Shown piece after piece: positions 7,467-13,722 of a DNA stretch of 13,722 bases; position 1 is the stretch's first letter; every line of letters begins with the position of its first letter. A program made the translations under genes and the position numbers. Location of the stretch: contig JAJZVM010000107.1 in assembly GCA_021845645.1 (NCBI GenBank), positions 1 to 13,722 on the forward strand, in the 5' to 3' direction. The notes under the pieces are model-generated. The model worked only from the letters and a program-made list of their open reading frames with translations, searched no databases and was not told the DNA's origin. The DNA comes from Bacillota bacterium (GTDB lineage: Bacteria > Bacillota_E > JAJZYS01 > JAJYTV01).

Positions 7467-7872
7467 GATCTTCCGCCTCCCCGTCCGCCTGCTCCGTATC
7501 GCCGGACCCGGCGGCCGCACGCTGCAGTGCCCGAACGGCTTCGGACGCAGCGAAGCCCAGACGCTCCGCCTCCCCGAGGAACGCCGCCGCGGCGGCCTGG
7601 AGCCTCTCGCGCCGCTCCCGATCGTCGAGTCTCGGTCGGCCCAGGACGTATGTGCCCCGCCCGCGCGGCTGCTCAATCACGCCGATCTGCTCGAGCTCGT
7701 CGTACGCCTTGACGACGGTGGCCGGATTGACCGCCAGGTCCACCGCAAGCTCGCGCACCCCCGGCAGCTTGTCGCCGCTCTCGAGCACGCCGGCCAGCAC
7801 CGCCTGCTCGATCTGGGCGGCGATCTGTCGGTAGATGGCAACACCGCTGTGGCTGTCGATCCGGATCCACAT
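7453..7872 (-). CDS. GntR-family transcriptional regulator (YtrA subfamily)
   Basis: This 139-aa protein is typical of the short YtrA group. A winged helix-turn-helix spans residues 10-78 (YRQIAAQIEQAVLAG, then LPGVRELAVDLAVNPATVV, then the wing PRGRGTYV). It is followed only by a helical tail of about 60 residues rather than a large effector domain. YtrA-type proteins are usually dimeric repressors of adjacent ABC exporter operons, relieved by envelope-active compounds. The gene is fourth in the operon, two bases after the second permease, with AAGGAGAG (7883-7890) before its ATG. Its end overlaps the second ATPase gene by 14 bases. A matching palindrome overlaps the promoter at 10375-10394, so autoregulation of the whole operon is likely (inferred). 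Confidence 0.93.
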   Translation of the reverse strand: MWIRIDSHSGVAIYRQIAAQIEQAVLAGVLESGDKLPGVRELAVDLAVNPATVVKAYDELEQIGVIEQPRGRGTYVLGRPRLDDRERRERLQAAAAAFLGEAERLGFAASEAVRALQRAAAGSGDTEQADGEAEDHAGR

Positions 7873-7874
7873 CG

Positions 7875-8672
7875 CTACAGTTCTCTCCTTGCGAAGACGA
7901 CCCAGGCGGCCAGGAACGCGCTGGCCGCCCAGACCACCGCGACCACGGCCTGACCGGCCGGGTAGGTGCCGTGCAGCATCAGGGAGCCGGCCGCATCGTA
8001 GTCGAAGGGGGTGAGCCGGCGCAGGAACGCGACCGGTGCGTTCGCCCCGACGAACACCGGGATGAAGATGAAGACGGCCGCCACCGTGACCGTCGTGAGC
8101 ACGGCATAGGTCTGCTCGCGCAGGAAGAGCGATACGAGCACGAGCGTGCCCGCCAGGGCCGCCTGGTCGAGCAGCAGGACGCCCAGGGCCTCGGCGACGC
8201 GCAGGTCGCTGACGCTTCGTCCCATCAGGGCTACCGCGATGACCACGGCGGCGAAGATGCCGATGTAGATCAGGACGAGCTGAAGCACGAGCGAGAGCGA
8301 GCGCTCCCCGAGGAGTCGGCCCCGGCGCACGGGCATGGCGAGCAGGAACTCGAGCGTCCCCTGGTCCACGTCGCGCGCCACCACGCTGACGGAGGCCAAG
8401 GCGACCCAGATGCCGACGATCAGGGTGATCCAGCCCGAGAGGTCGATGGTTCCGATCCATCCCGACACGCTGAAGACGTTCAAGGCGCCGCCGACGAACT
8501 GCAGGAATTGCGGGGGCAGGTTATGCCAGACGGACGCCATCCCGGCGGCAAGCGCCGGCGTCTGCAGCACGCCGAAGAGGCTGGTCTGCAGCACAACCAG
8601 CGCGATGACGGCGATGGCCCAGCCGATCAGGGCGGACGCCTCGCGGCGTATGTGGTGCCGGAAGATGACCAT
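7875..8672 (-). CDS. ABC-2 type transporter permease (second subunit)
   Basis: This 265-aa membrane protein has about six hydrophobic segments, with a cytoplasmic helix carrying ARDVDQGTLEFLLAMPVRRGRLL after the second. That pattern (R-D/E-x-D...LL-x-P-V-x-R-x-R) is characteristic of ABC-2 permeases of the PF12679 type. It shares layout and the terminal F-x-RRE-L/V signature with the preceding permease, so the two are paralogues and probably pair as a heterodimer. The ATG start at 8672 lies two bases after the upstream permease stop and follows GGGAGGT. The in-frame extension to 9068 is antisense-like shadow over the first permease and is not part of the protein. Substrate is unknown. Confidence 0.87.
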   Translation of the reverse strand: MVIFRHHIRREASALIGWAIAVIALVVLQTSLFGVLQTPALAAGMASVWHNLPPQFLQFVGGALNVFSVSGWIGTIDLSGWITLIVGIWVALASVSVVARDVDQGTLEFLLAMPVRRGRLLGERSLSLVLQLVLIYIGIFAAVVIAVALMGRSVSDLRVAEALGVLLLDQAALAGTLVLVSLFLREQTYAVLTTVTVAAVFIFIPVFVGANAPVAFLRRLTPFDYDAAGSLMLHGTYPAGQAVVAVVWAASAFLAAWVVFARREL

Positions 8673-8674
8673 GC

Positions 8675-9463
8675 TCAGACCTCCCTCCTCTCGAACGTGC
8701 GCACGGCGCCATACGTCAGGATGACCGACGCCGCCAGCAGCACCACCGTCGACAGCCACGGGAAGGCATGCGTCAGCAGGAGGTGCGGCGGGTCGTAGTA
8801 GCCGTACGGCAGGATGTACCGCCAGCCTGGCGCCGCCGTCGCGATGCGCACCGCGAGGTCGTAGACGAAGGGGATCGCGGCGATGCCGAGCCCGTAGCGG
8901 GCCGCCGCCGGGTAGTCCCGCGCCGCGGCGCTGGCCCAGAGCGCTCCCGTCGCGGTGGTCAGCGTGACGAGGAAGCCGCTGTAGCCCACGAGCACGTATC
9001 CCCCGACATCGGGCCGTAGCCCGTCCTGCCCCAGGAAGAAGATCAAGGCGAGGACAGTGACGAGCCACATCGCCGCCTGCGCTGTGATGAGACCGCCAAG
9101 GCGCACGAGCAGCAGCCTGCGGCGCGTGACGGGGAGCCCCAGCAGGAAGTCGAAGCGGCGATGGTCCATCTCGCGCGCCAGGAGCGACGAGGCCTGGAAT
9201 CCGGAGAAGATGGCGATCAGCAGCGGCAGGTACATAAGGATCTTGACGTAGAGATAGCCTTCGACCGGCCGCTTCGCCATGAGCGCTCCGCCCATCACGG
9301 CGCGCAGTGATGCAGGCAGGCTGCCGAGCAGTTGGCTAAGCGTGCGCGAGTCCGCGACGGCAGGCGCCGCCGACACGACCGTCGCCACGCCCAGCACGAC
9401 GACGATGGTCCAGACGATCCAGGAGACGATCTGTTGGCGCAGGGCCATGCGGTAGAGCGTCAT
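8675..9463 (-). CDS. ABC-2 type transporter permease (first subunit)
   Basis: This 262-aa polytopic membrane protein has six probable helices (about 12-33, 72-90, 120-143, 150-175, 186-204 and 230-250). After helix 2 it has AREMDHRRFDFLLGLPVTRRRLL, the conserved coupling segment of ABC-2 permeases. The large loop between helices 1 and 2 carries ASLRAVMGGALMAKRP, common in this family. Its ATG overlaps the stop of the upstream ATPase by four bases (ATGA), a sign of translational coupling. It most likely forms the membrane channel with the second permease and is energised by one or both ATPases of the operon. Substrate cannot be read from sequence. Confidence 0.87.
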   Translation of the reverse strand: MTLYRMALRQQIVSWIVWTIVVVLGVATVVSAAPAVADSRTLSQLLGSLPASLRAVMGGALMAKRPVEGYLYVKILMYLPLLIAIFSGFQASSLLAREMDHRRFDFLLGLPVTRRRLLLVRLGGLITAQAAMWLVTVLALIFFLGQDGLRPDVGGYVLVGYSGFLVTLTTATGALWASAAARDYPAAARYGLGIAAIPFVYDLAVRIATAAPGWRYILPYGYYDPPHLLLTHAFPWLSTVVLLAASVILTYGAVRTFERREV

Positions 9464-10347
9464 GACACGTCGCCTCCGTAGTAGGTCCGGAAGACCTCCT
9501 CGAGGCTCGACTCCGCGATCGCGATGTCCAGCGGGGCGCGCTCCGCAAGCAGTCGGAAGAGCCCTGCGGTATCCCCTGCGATGTGGAACGTGACGGCCCC
9601 GTTCTTCACCTCGAGGCCGCGCACCCCTGCCACGCGCGCGAAGTCGGGTGGATCCCCCTCGTAGCGGAGCTGAACCGCCTTGAGGCGACTGCGCCGCAGG
9701 GCCTCGACAGTGTCGACGGCGACCAGGCGGCCATCGCGGATGATCCCGACCCGATCGCTGAGGGCCTCCACCTCGGGCAGGACGTGGCTGCTGAAGAAGA
9801 TCGTCTTGCCACGCCCCCGCTCTTCGCGCAGCAGGTCCCGAAAGGCGTCCTGCACCAGGGGGTCGAGTCCGCTCGTCGGTTCGTCGAGCAGCAGCACCTG
9901 CGGATCATGGGCCATCGCCAGCAGGATGGCCACCTTCTGCCTGTTGCCCCGCGACAGCTGACGAATCTTGCGGTCGAGCTCGATGTCGAGCCGCTTCGCG
10001 ATCGTCTGCGCGCGGCCGCGATCGCGGACGCCGCGCAACTGGAGGGCCAGCTCGAGGTGCTGGCGTCCGGTCATGTTGTCGTAGAGCGCCGGGTCGCCCG
10101 GCAGGTACCCGGTGACACGGCGCACCTCGACGCTTTCGCGCACGACGTCCCTGCCCACGATGCTGGCCCTGCCGCCCGTCGGGTGCGTCAGTCCCAGGAG
10201 CGACCGGATCGTTGTCGTCTTGCCTGCCCCGTTGGGTCCGAGAAAACCGAAGATCTCGCCCTCGCCGATGCGGAAGTCGATGCCGAGCACGCCGCGGCCG
10301 TTCCTGTAGACCTTCTGGAGATTCTCGGCCGCGATCGCCGAGGTCAT
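9460..10347 (-). CDS. ABC transporter ATP-binding protein, canonical motifs
   Basis: This 295-aa ATPase is the first gene of the exporter operon. Walker A is GPNGAGKTT (37-45), the Q-loop region is GYLPGDPALYDNM (80-92), the signature is LSRGNRQK (131-138), Walker B is VLLLDEP (151-157), the D-loop is SGLDP and the H-loop is SSH with His188. All residues for hydrolysis are present. A C-terminal domain of about 80 residues resembles the DUF4162-type extension of CcmA/DrrA-like ATPases and ends in SLEEVFRTYYGG, usual for the group. ATG 10347 is preceded by a GGGGGGTGGGG run acting as a loose SD. The longer frame to 10425 would run through the promoter and operator, so it is rejected. It pairs with the two permeases; how it shares work with the H-loop-altered ATPase is unknown. 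Confidence 0.92.
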   Translation of the reverse strand: MTSAIAAENLQKVYRNGRGVLGIDFRIGEGEIFGFLGPNGAGKTTTIRSLLGLTHPTGGRASIVGRDVVRESVEVRRVTGYLPGDPALYDNMTGRQHLELALQLRGVRDRGRAQTIAKRLDIELDRKIRQLSRGNRQKVAILLAMAHDPQVLLLDEPTSGLDPLVQDAFRDLLREERGRGKTIFFSSHVLPEVEALSDRVGIIRDGRLVAVDTVEALRRSRLKAVQLRYEGDPPDFARVAGVRGLEVKNGAVTFHIAGDTAGLFRLLAERAPLDIAIAESSLEEVFRTYYGGDVS

Positions 10348-10374
10348 GACCCCACCCCCCGCCTGGTTGCGTTG

Positions 10375-10394
10375 GTGTACTAGCACACTAATAC
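10375..10394. promoter_or_regulatory. Probable YtrA-type GntR operator
   Basis: Two overlapping symmetries are visible: GTGTACTAGCACAC (10375-10388, one mismatched pair) and GTACTAGCACACTAATAC (10377-10394, reading GTAyTAG...CTArTAC). YtrA-family regulators bind inverted repeats of this GTAyTA/TArTAC kind. The site overlaps the predicted -10 and transcription start of the exporter operon, an ideal place for repression by the GntR protein encoded fourth in that operon. Confidence 0.75.
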
Positions 10395-10416
10395 GCCCGT
10401 CTTGCGAACGACGCAA
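10388..10416 (-). promoter_or_regulatory. Predicted promoter of the ABC exporter operon
   Basis: On the minus strand, -35 TTGCGT (10416-10411), a spacer of exactly 17 bases and -10 TATTAG (10393-10388). The leader to ATG 10347 would be about 35 bases. The -10 is inside the GntR operator. The -35 also lies in a small inverted repeat TTGCG-N5-CGCAA (10402-10416). Confidence 0.6.
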
Positions 10417-10513
10417 TACGTCCACCCGGCCGCCTTCGGCGCAGCCGGACGGGCCATGGCCAAAACGGCGCCGAGACTGCGCACCTACGCCCGATTTGCG
10501 AACGTTGACGGAG

Positions 10514-10522
10514 TGCTACGCT
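10514..10522 (+). promoter_or_regulatory. Possible extended -10 of the MFS gene
   Basis: TGC-TACGCT fits an extended -10. TTTGCG at 10495-10500 would be a weak -35 with 16 bases of spacing. The nearby TTGACG at 10505-10510 is too close to serve. This is a weak call. Confidence 0.3.
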
Positions 10523-10578
10523 GAACACCGGCTGTTGGCCGCGGGGCGCGACGACCCCTACGTTTCTGCCCATGTTTC

Positions 10579-10585
10579 AGGAGGT
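10579..10585 (+). promoter_or_regulatory. Strong Shine-Dalgarno site of the MFS gene
   Basis: AGGAGGT, a full match to the anti-SD, stands five bases before GTG 10591 and fixes that codon as the start. An out-of-frame ATG at 10572 is excluded. Confidence 0.85.
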
Positions 10586-10590
10586 AAACC

Positions 10591-11781
10591 GTGCGTCAGC
10601 GGATCCCAGGCATCGTCTGGCTGCTCATCGCGGGGGACGGCTTCGCGTCGGCGTTCCGCTTCCTGGTGATGCCGTTCCTCGCGCTCTACATGCATGCCGT
10701 GACCGGCGCGACACCTGCCGTCGTGGGCCTCGTGATCGGCCTGGGCGCCGCGTCGAACCTCGTCGCGAGCTTTCTACTGGGTCCGCTCTCGGACCGCGTC
10801 GGCCGCAAGCCCTCGCTGATCTGGGCTACGGCCCTGCAGGTGGTGACGCTGGCCGGCTTCGCCGTCGCGCACACCCTCCTGTTCTTCGCGGTGCTGCAGG
10901 TCATCTCCGGCATGGTCTGGGCCCTGCAAGGTCCGGCATACATGGCCCTCCTTACAGACCTGACGCCGGAAGGCTACCGCACCCGCGTGTTCGGCTTCAA
11001 CTACTGGGCGGTGAACATCGGCGCGGCGGTCGGGCCGCTCGTCGGCGCCATGATCGGCGCCGGCCACGCCGCCATGCCGTTCCTTCTGGCGGCGGCGTCG
11101 CAGGTGGTGCTCGCCGTGGCCCTCATCCTCTACATCCCATCGGAGGTCGGCGAGCGGCCGACCGGCGCCAGCGGCCGCGAGAGTCTGCGCTACATGGCGC
11201 AGGGTCTGCGTCATCAGGTCCTCCTCTGGGTGTTCCTGGGCACATTCCTGACGAGTCTCGCCTACAGCCAGATCGAGACGAACCTCGCGCAGTACCTCGG
11301 CATGCACTATCACGACGGCGCGCAGCTCTTTGCCTACGTGATCGCGGCGAACGCCATCACCGTCGTGCTGCTGCAGCCCTTCCTCAGCCGTTGGCAGGAA
11401 GACCGGCCGATGGTCCTGGGCTTCGCCGGCGGTGCGATCGTCTACGCCATCGCCAACGCGCTCTTCATCTTCGCCGTCGCCCCTTGGGCCTGGGTCGGCA
11501 TCAACGCGTTCTTCACGATCGGCGAGGTGCTGCTGGCGCCGGTCGGGCAGGCCGTCATCGCGCGCTACGCCCCGGCCGACCAGCGCGCCACCTACTTCGC
11601 CCTGCAGAACGTCGTCTTCGGCCTTGCGTTCGCAATCGGACCGTCGCTCGGCGGTCTCATCCTCTCCGCAGCCGGCAAAGTGGGCCTCTTCGGCAGCATG
11701 GCCCTCGTCAACGCGCTGGCGCTGCTTACGTTTCTGGTCGCCTTCCGACCGTCCGGCACAGGCCGCGCGGAGGCGCTCTGA
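10591..11781 (+). CDS. MFS transporter, probable DHA1-type multidrug efflux protein
   Basis: This 396-aa protein has about twelve hydrophobic segments, the standard length for a 12-helix major facilitator. Motif A between helices 2 and 3 reads GPLSDRVGRKPSL (64-76). Helix 5 has NIGAAVGPLVGA (142-153), matching the antiporter motif C of proton-coupled drug exporters. The segment LTDLTPEGYRTRVFGFNYW is typical of MdtH/YfmO-like DHA1 members. It should expel a small hydrophobic compound in exchange for protons; the substrate is not predictable. The GTG start has a perfect SD. It is transcribed divergently from the GntR-controlled ABC exporter across 243 bp, so shared regulation is possible. It converges with the HD-GYP gene at its 3' end with one base between the stops. 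Confidence 0.93.
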   Translation: MRQRIPGIVWLLIAGDGFASAFRFLVMPFLALYMHAVTGATPAVVGLVIGLGAASNLVASFLLGPLSDRVGRKPSLIWATALQVVTLAGFAVAHTLLFFAVLQVISGMVWALQGPAYMALLTDLTPEGYRTRVFGFNYWAVNIGAAVGPLVGAMIGAGHAAMPFLLAAASQVVLAVALILYIPSEVGERPTGASGRESLRYMAQGLRHQVLLWVFLGTFLTSLAYSQIETNLAQYLGMHYHDGAQLFAYVIAANAITVVLLQPFLSRWQEDRPMVLGFAGGAIVYAIANALFIFAVAPWAWVGINAFFTIGEVLLAPVGQAVIARYAPADQRATYFALQNVVFGLAFAIGPSLGGLILSAAGKVGLFGSMALVNALALLTFLVAFRPSGTGRAEAL

Positions 11782-11782
11782 G

Positions 11783-12901
11783 CTAGAGGATGCGGCCGCG
11801 CCGCGCCCGCTCGAGTACGGCTTGCGGCCAGTCGTCCAGAATTTCGTGCACGTGGACGCGCGAGCCGCGGAGCTGGACCTGCCGGCGCTGAATGTCACCG
11901 CCGCTGTCCGCAAGCACGACGCAGAGCGGCTGCAGCGGCGCGCCGGGGCTGTGCGCAACCACCTTGGCGAGGGCGCCGTCGGTCAGCCGGACAATCGCGC
12001 CATGCGGCACGATCGCCACATGACGCAGCACGATGGCGCAGGACTTGTTGTCGAGCGCCACGCCCGCCTCCTCCTGCAAGAGACCCACGATCTGCGCGGG
12101 GCGGAACCGCCGGCGGTGCGGCCGGTCCGAGCGGACAGCCGTCAGGACGTCCGCCACGGCGGCGATGCGGGCGAAAAGATAGATGTCGGGTCCCTGGCGG
12201 CCTTCGGGGTAACCCGAGCCGTCGAGCCGCTCATGGTGCTGCAGAACGACGCTTGCGGCCGTGGGCGCCACCGAGGGCAGCCAGCGATGGATGATCTGCC
12301 AACCGGCCCTGGGGTGCGCGAGCATGGCCGTGACGCCGTCGGCGTCGAGGAGTCCCGGCTGCGAAAGGATGCTCTCCGGCATCCGGCCGAGCCCGACGTC
12401 CATCAACAGCGTGCCGAGGCACAGGCGCAAGAGCTGGTCGCGCGCGAGCGGGTAATGCCTGCCGATCTCTACCGCGATCGCCGCGGCTTCGACGGCATGC
12501 GCGGCGCGGTCGGTCCCGCCGGCGTCCCAGGGACCGAGGTCCGCGACCTCCGCCTCCGCCGCCAGCACTTCCTCGACCAGCTTGCGCGCCGCCTGCAGCA
12601 GGCGCCGCAGTTCGGCGACCGGCCGTTCCTTGCGGGGGTGGGTCAGGGCGGCGGTCAGGGCAGACACGGCCGCGGAGGCTTCGAGGCGAACGTGGACCGG
12701 CACCGTGTCCAGCACCGGGAAATCCGGAAAGAGCTCGTCCCTAAGGAAGACATGCTGGACGCCGCGCGAAAGCAGAGCCACCACGTCGCGCCGGTCCAGA
12801 CGCACGCCTGCCGCCACCAGCAGTCCCGTGCCGTCCGGTCCTGCGATGTCGACGGCGACCTCGCGTCCGACCATGGCTTCCGTCAGGAGGTACCGTTGCA
12901 C
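11783..12901 (-). CDS. HD-GYP paralogue with degenerate HD motif
   Basis: This 372-aa cytosolic protein has the same layout as the HD-GYP protein at 5113-6243: N-terminal region (VGREVAVDIAGPDGTGLLVAAG), linker, HD-GYP domain and C-terminal module (GAIVRLTDGALA...LRGSRVHVHEILDDWP). HHERLDGSGYP is intact (222-232), as are His135, His196 and Asp251. The HDIGK motif, however, reads MDVGL (167-171), so the metal-binding His and the following Lys are lost. It may bind c-di-GMP or a partner without normal hydrolysis, or keep weak activity with fewer metals; both are inference. GTG 12901 is chosen because GGGAAGGG (12916-12909) lies seven bases upstream; the frame runs on to 12943. Its stop is one base from the convergent MFS stop. 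The reading frame is intact, so it is not simply a pseudogene. Confidence 0.88.
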   Translation of the reverse strand: MQRYLLTEAMVGREVAVDIAGPDGTGLLVAAGVRLDRRDVVALLSRGVQHVFLRDELFPDFPVLDTVPVHVRLEASAAVSALTAALTHPRKERPVAELRRLLQAARKLVEEVLAAEAEVADLGPWDAGGTDRAAHAVEAAAIAVEIGRHYPLARDQLLRLCLGTLLMDVGLGRMPESILSQPGLLDADGVTAMLAHPRAGWQIIHRWLPSVAPTAASVVLQHHERLDGSGYPEGRQGPDIYLFARIAAVADVLTAVRSDRPHRRRFRPAQIVGLLQEEAGVALDNKSCAIVLRHVAIVPHGAIVRLTDGALAKVVAHSPGAPLQPLCVVLADSGGDIQRRQVQLRGSRVHVHEILDDWPQAVLERARRGRIL

Positions 12902-12908
12902 GTCATGT

Positions 12909-12916
12909 CCCTTCCC
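12909..12916 (-). promoter_or_regulatory. Shine-Dalgarno site of the degenerate HD-GYP gene
   Basis: On the minus strand, GGGAAGGG stands seven bases before GTG 12901. It favours this start over the GTG at 12943, which has no SD. Confidence 0.6.
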
Positions 12917-12991
12917 ATTGCATGGTAACGTCGTTGGCCCCACGTGAATATGGCGCCAGCGTCAATAACGGAAGTGCCGCGCCAAGCATGC

Positions 12992-13021
12992 GCCGACCCG
13001 GCCGGGTGTGGCCGGGTCGGC
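12992..13021 (-). terminator. GC-rich hairpin after the pspA operon
   Basis: GCCGACCCGGCC (12992-13003), six-base loop, GGCCGGGTCGGC (13010-13021): a perfect 12-bp stem. ATGC and GCAT flank it and can lengthen the stem with a small bulge. It lies 25 bases after the PspAA stop. There is no T tract on either side, so it would be a hairpin-only terminator. Confidence 0.6.
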
Positions 13022-13046
13022 ACGCATATTCGGGAGGCGGCCGGGG

Positions 13047-13313
13047 TCAGGCGTGCTCCGTGAAGTAGGCGCGCGCCTCCTCGAGCGTGATGTCGGCCGG
13101 TGGCAGAACAAGGTCCGACTCGCGCAGCACCTCGGCCGGGAGCATCCGTCCCTCCGCGCGCACCAGCGCGAGCAGCGCATCGCGCCGCTGCGCGAAGCCC
13201 TGCTCGTCACCGGCCGTCAGCCGCTCCATCAGCTCGTCGTCGAGCCTGCGCAGATCCGTGAGCGCCGAGGCCGGCAGTTCGTACTGCCCCTCGTGCAGGA
13301 TGCGGGCGATCAC
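13047..13313 (-). CDS. pspAA: PspA-associated protein PspAA
   Basis: This 88-aa soluble protein begins MIARILHEGQYELPASAL and ends with SDLVLPPADITLEEARAYF. Both blocks match the PspAA domain protein found next to PspA in Actinobacteria, Chloroflexota and some Bacillota. It has no membrane segment and no catalytic motif; a partner or modulator role in the PspA envelope-stress system is assumed for the family. The GTG start overlaps the pspA stop (GTGA), so the two are translationally coupled. The length is normal for the family. A GC-rich hairpin follows. Confidence 0.88.
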   Translation of the reverse strand: MIARILHEGQYELPASALTDLRRLDDELMERLTAGDEQGFAQRRDALLALVRAEGRMLPAEVLRESDLVLPPADITLEEARAYFTEHA

Positions 13314-13722
13314 TTCTGGTCACCCGCCGCGATCTTGGCCTTGAGTGCCTGCAGGTCGCCCTCGACCTCAGATGCCTGCTGCGTCTTGCGCAGTTCCTTT
13401 TCCACCGGGTCCTCGCCCGGCGTCGCCAGCGCGTCCTCCAAGACACCCTTGTCCGTAAGCTCGTCGATGGCCTGCGCCCGCGCCCGCATGCGCTCGGTCT
13501 TGTCCTGGGCGCGCTGGACCGAGAGCCCCACATCCGCCAGCTCCTCGGAAAGTCCTGTTGAGGCCTCTCCCATCTTGACCTGCGCCTGCGCCGTGGTGTA
13601 CTGGGCCTTGATGACCTCCTTCTGGGCGCGGAACGCCGCGATCTTCGTCTCGAGGCGCCGCGCGTTCTCTTCCATCTTGTCTTCCTGCGACTTGAGCTCG
13701 GCGATCTGGGCGTCGAGGCCCC
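13310..13722 (-). CDS. pspA: PspA/IM30 family protein, 3' part only
   Basis: The gene runs off the window edge; about 137 C-terminal residues are visible. They are nearly all charged alpha-helix with coiled-coil character: LDAQIAELKSQEDKMEENA, then an arginine-rich LETKIAAFRAQKEVIKAQYTTAQAQ stretch, then ALKAKI near the end. The pattern matches PspA/IM30/Vipp1 ESCRT-III-like proteins, which coat and stabilise stressed membranes. The frame continues without a stop to base 13722, so the internal Met at 13675 is not the start. PspAA follows with a four-base overlap. Regulation cannot be seen because the promoter is outside. Confidence 0.88.
   Translation of the reverse strand, partial: GLDAQIAELKSQEDKMEENARRLETKIAAFRAQKEVIKAQYTTAQAQVKMGEASTGLSEELADVGLSVQRAQDKTERMRARAQAIDELTDKGVLEDALATPGEDPVEKELRKTQQASEVEGDLQALKAKIAAGDQK

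Noticed and set aside
7467..7676. N-terminal extension of the last ATPase
   Set aside because: The extra 70 residues are Arg/Ser/Pro-rich and come from another frame of the GntR gene; homology and SD place the start at ATG 7466.
8673..9068. N-terminal extension of the second permease
   Set aside because: The sequence is an alternative frame of the first permease; ATG 8672 with GGGAGGT is the better start.
10452..10461. GGCCATGGCC palindrome between ABC and MFS genes
   Set aside because: A short GC-rich palindrome, likely by chance at this base composition, with no promoter alignment.
10774..11958. 394-aa open frame on the minus strand
   Set aside because: It is antisense to the MFS gene and overlaps the end of the second HD-GYP gene; no family features.
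12902..12990. TTGACG (minus, 12966-12961) as -35 for the degenerate HD-GYP gene
   Set aside because: No acceptable -10 at 16-18 bases; nearby CATATT is too close.

Overview
The window is GC-rich DNA with strong AGGAGG-type ribosome binding sites, several TTG and GTG starts, and a YtrA-type GntR regulator in an ABC exporter operon. It also carries HD-GYP proteins and a PspA/PspAA pair. Together these suggest a high-GC Bacillota lineage (Symbiobacterium-, Limnochorda- or Sulfobacillus-like) or a related deep-branching Gram-positive or Chloroflexota-type bacterium. This taxonomic reading is inference. No rRNA, tRNA, CRISPR array, insertion sequence or phage gene was seen.

Region 1 (28-5077, + strand) is a tight four-gene operon. 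It encodes a UDP-sulfoquinovose synthase, a flippase-like integral membrane protein (LPG-synthase-TM/UPF0104 family), a family-2 glycosyltransferase with an N-terminal membrane domain, and a large GT-C-like membrane protein. Read together, this looks like a route that makes the sulfosugar donor UDP-sulfoquinovose, attaches sugar to a lipid carrier, and moves or transfers it across the membrane. The usual sulfolipid transferase SqdX is not among the downstream genes. A 14-bp perfect hairpin closes the operon and faces the convergent next gene.

Region 2 (5113-6596, - strand) has an HD-GYP protein with intact HD and HHExxDGxGYP motifs, preceded by about 350 bp in which no convincing gene is seen.

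Region 3 (6597-10425, - strand) is a five-gene, translationally coupled ABC exporter operon: ATPase, permease, permease, GntR regulator, second ATPase. A palindromic GTAyTAG...CTArTAC operator overlaps the predicted -10 at its head. The first ATPase has canonical motifs. The last has Gln in place of the H-loop His, so the exporter may be asymmetric. Divergently, an MFS efflux-type transporter (10591-11781, +) starts from the same 243-bp intergenic region.

Region 4 (11783-13722, - strand) holds a second HD-GYP paralogue in which the HD motif has become MD, so it is probably catalytically altered. It is followed by a GC-rich hairpin and then by the 3' end of a PspA/PspAA membrane-stress operon that runs off the window edge.
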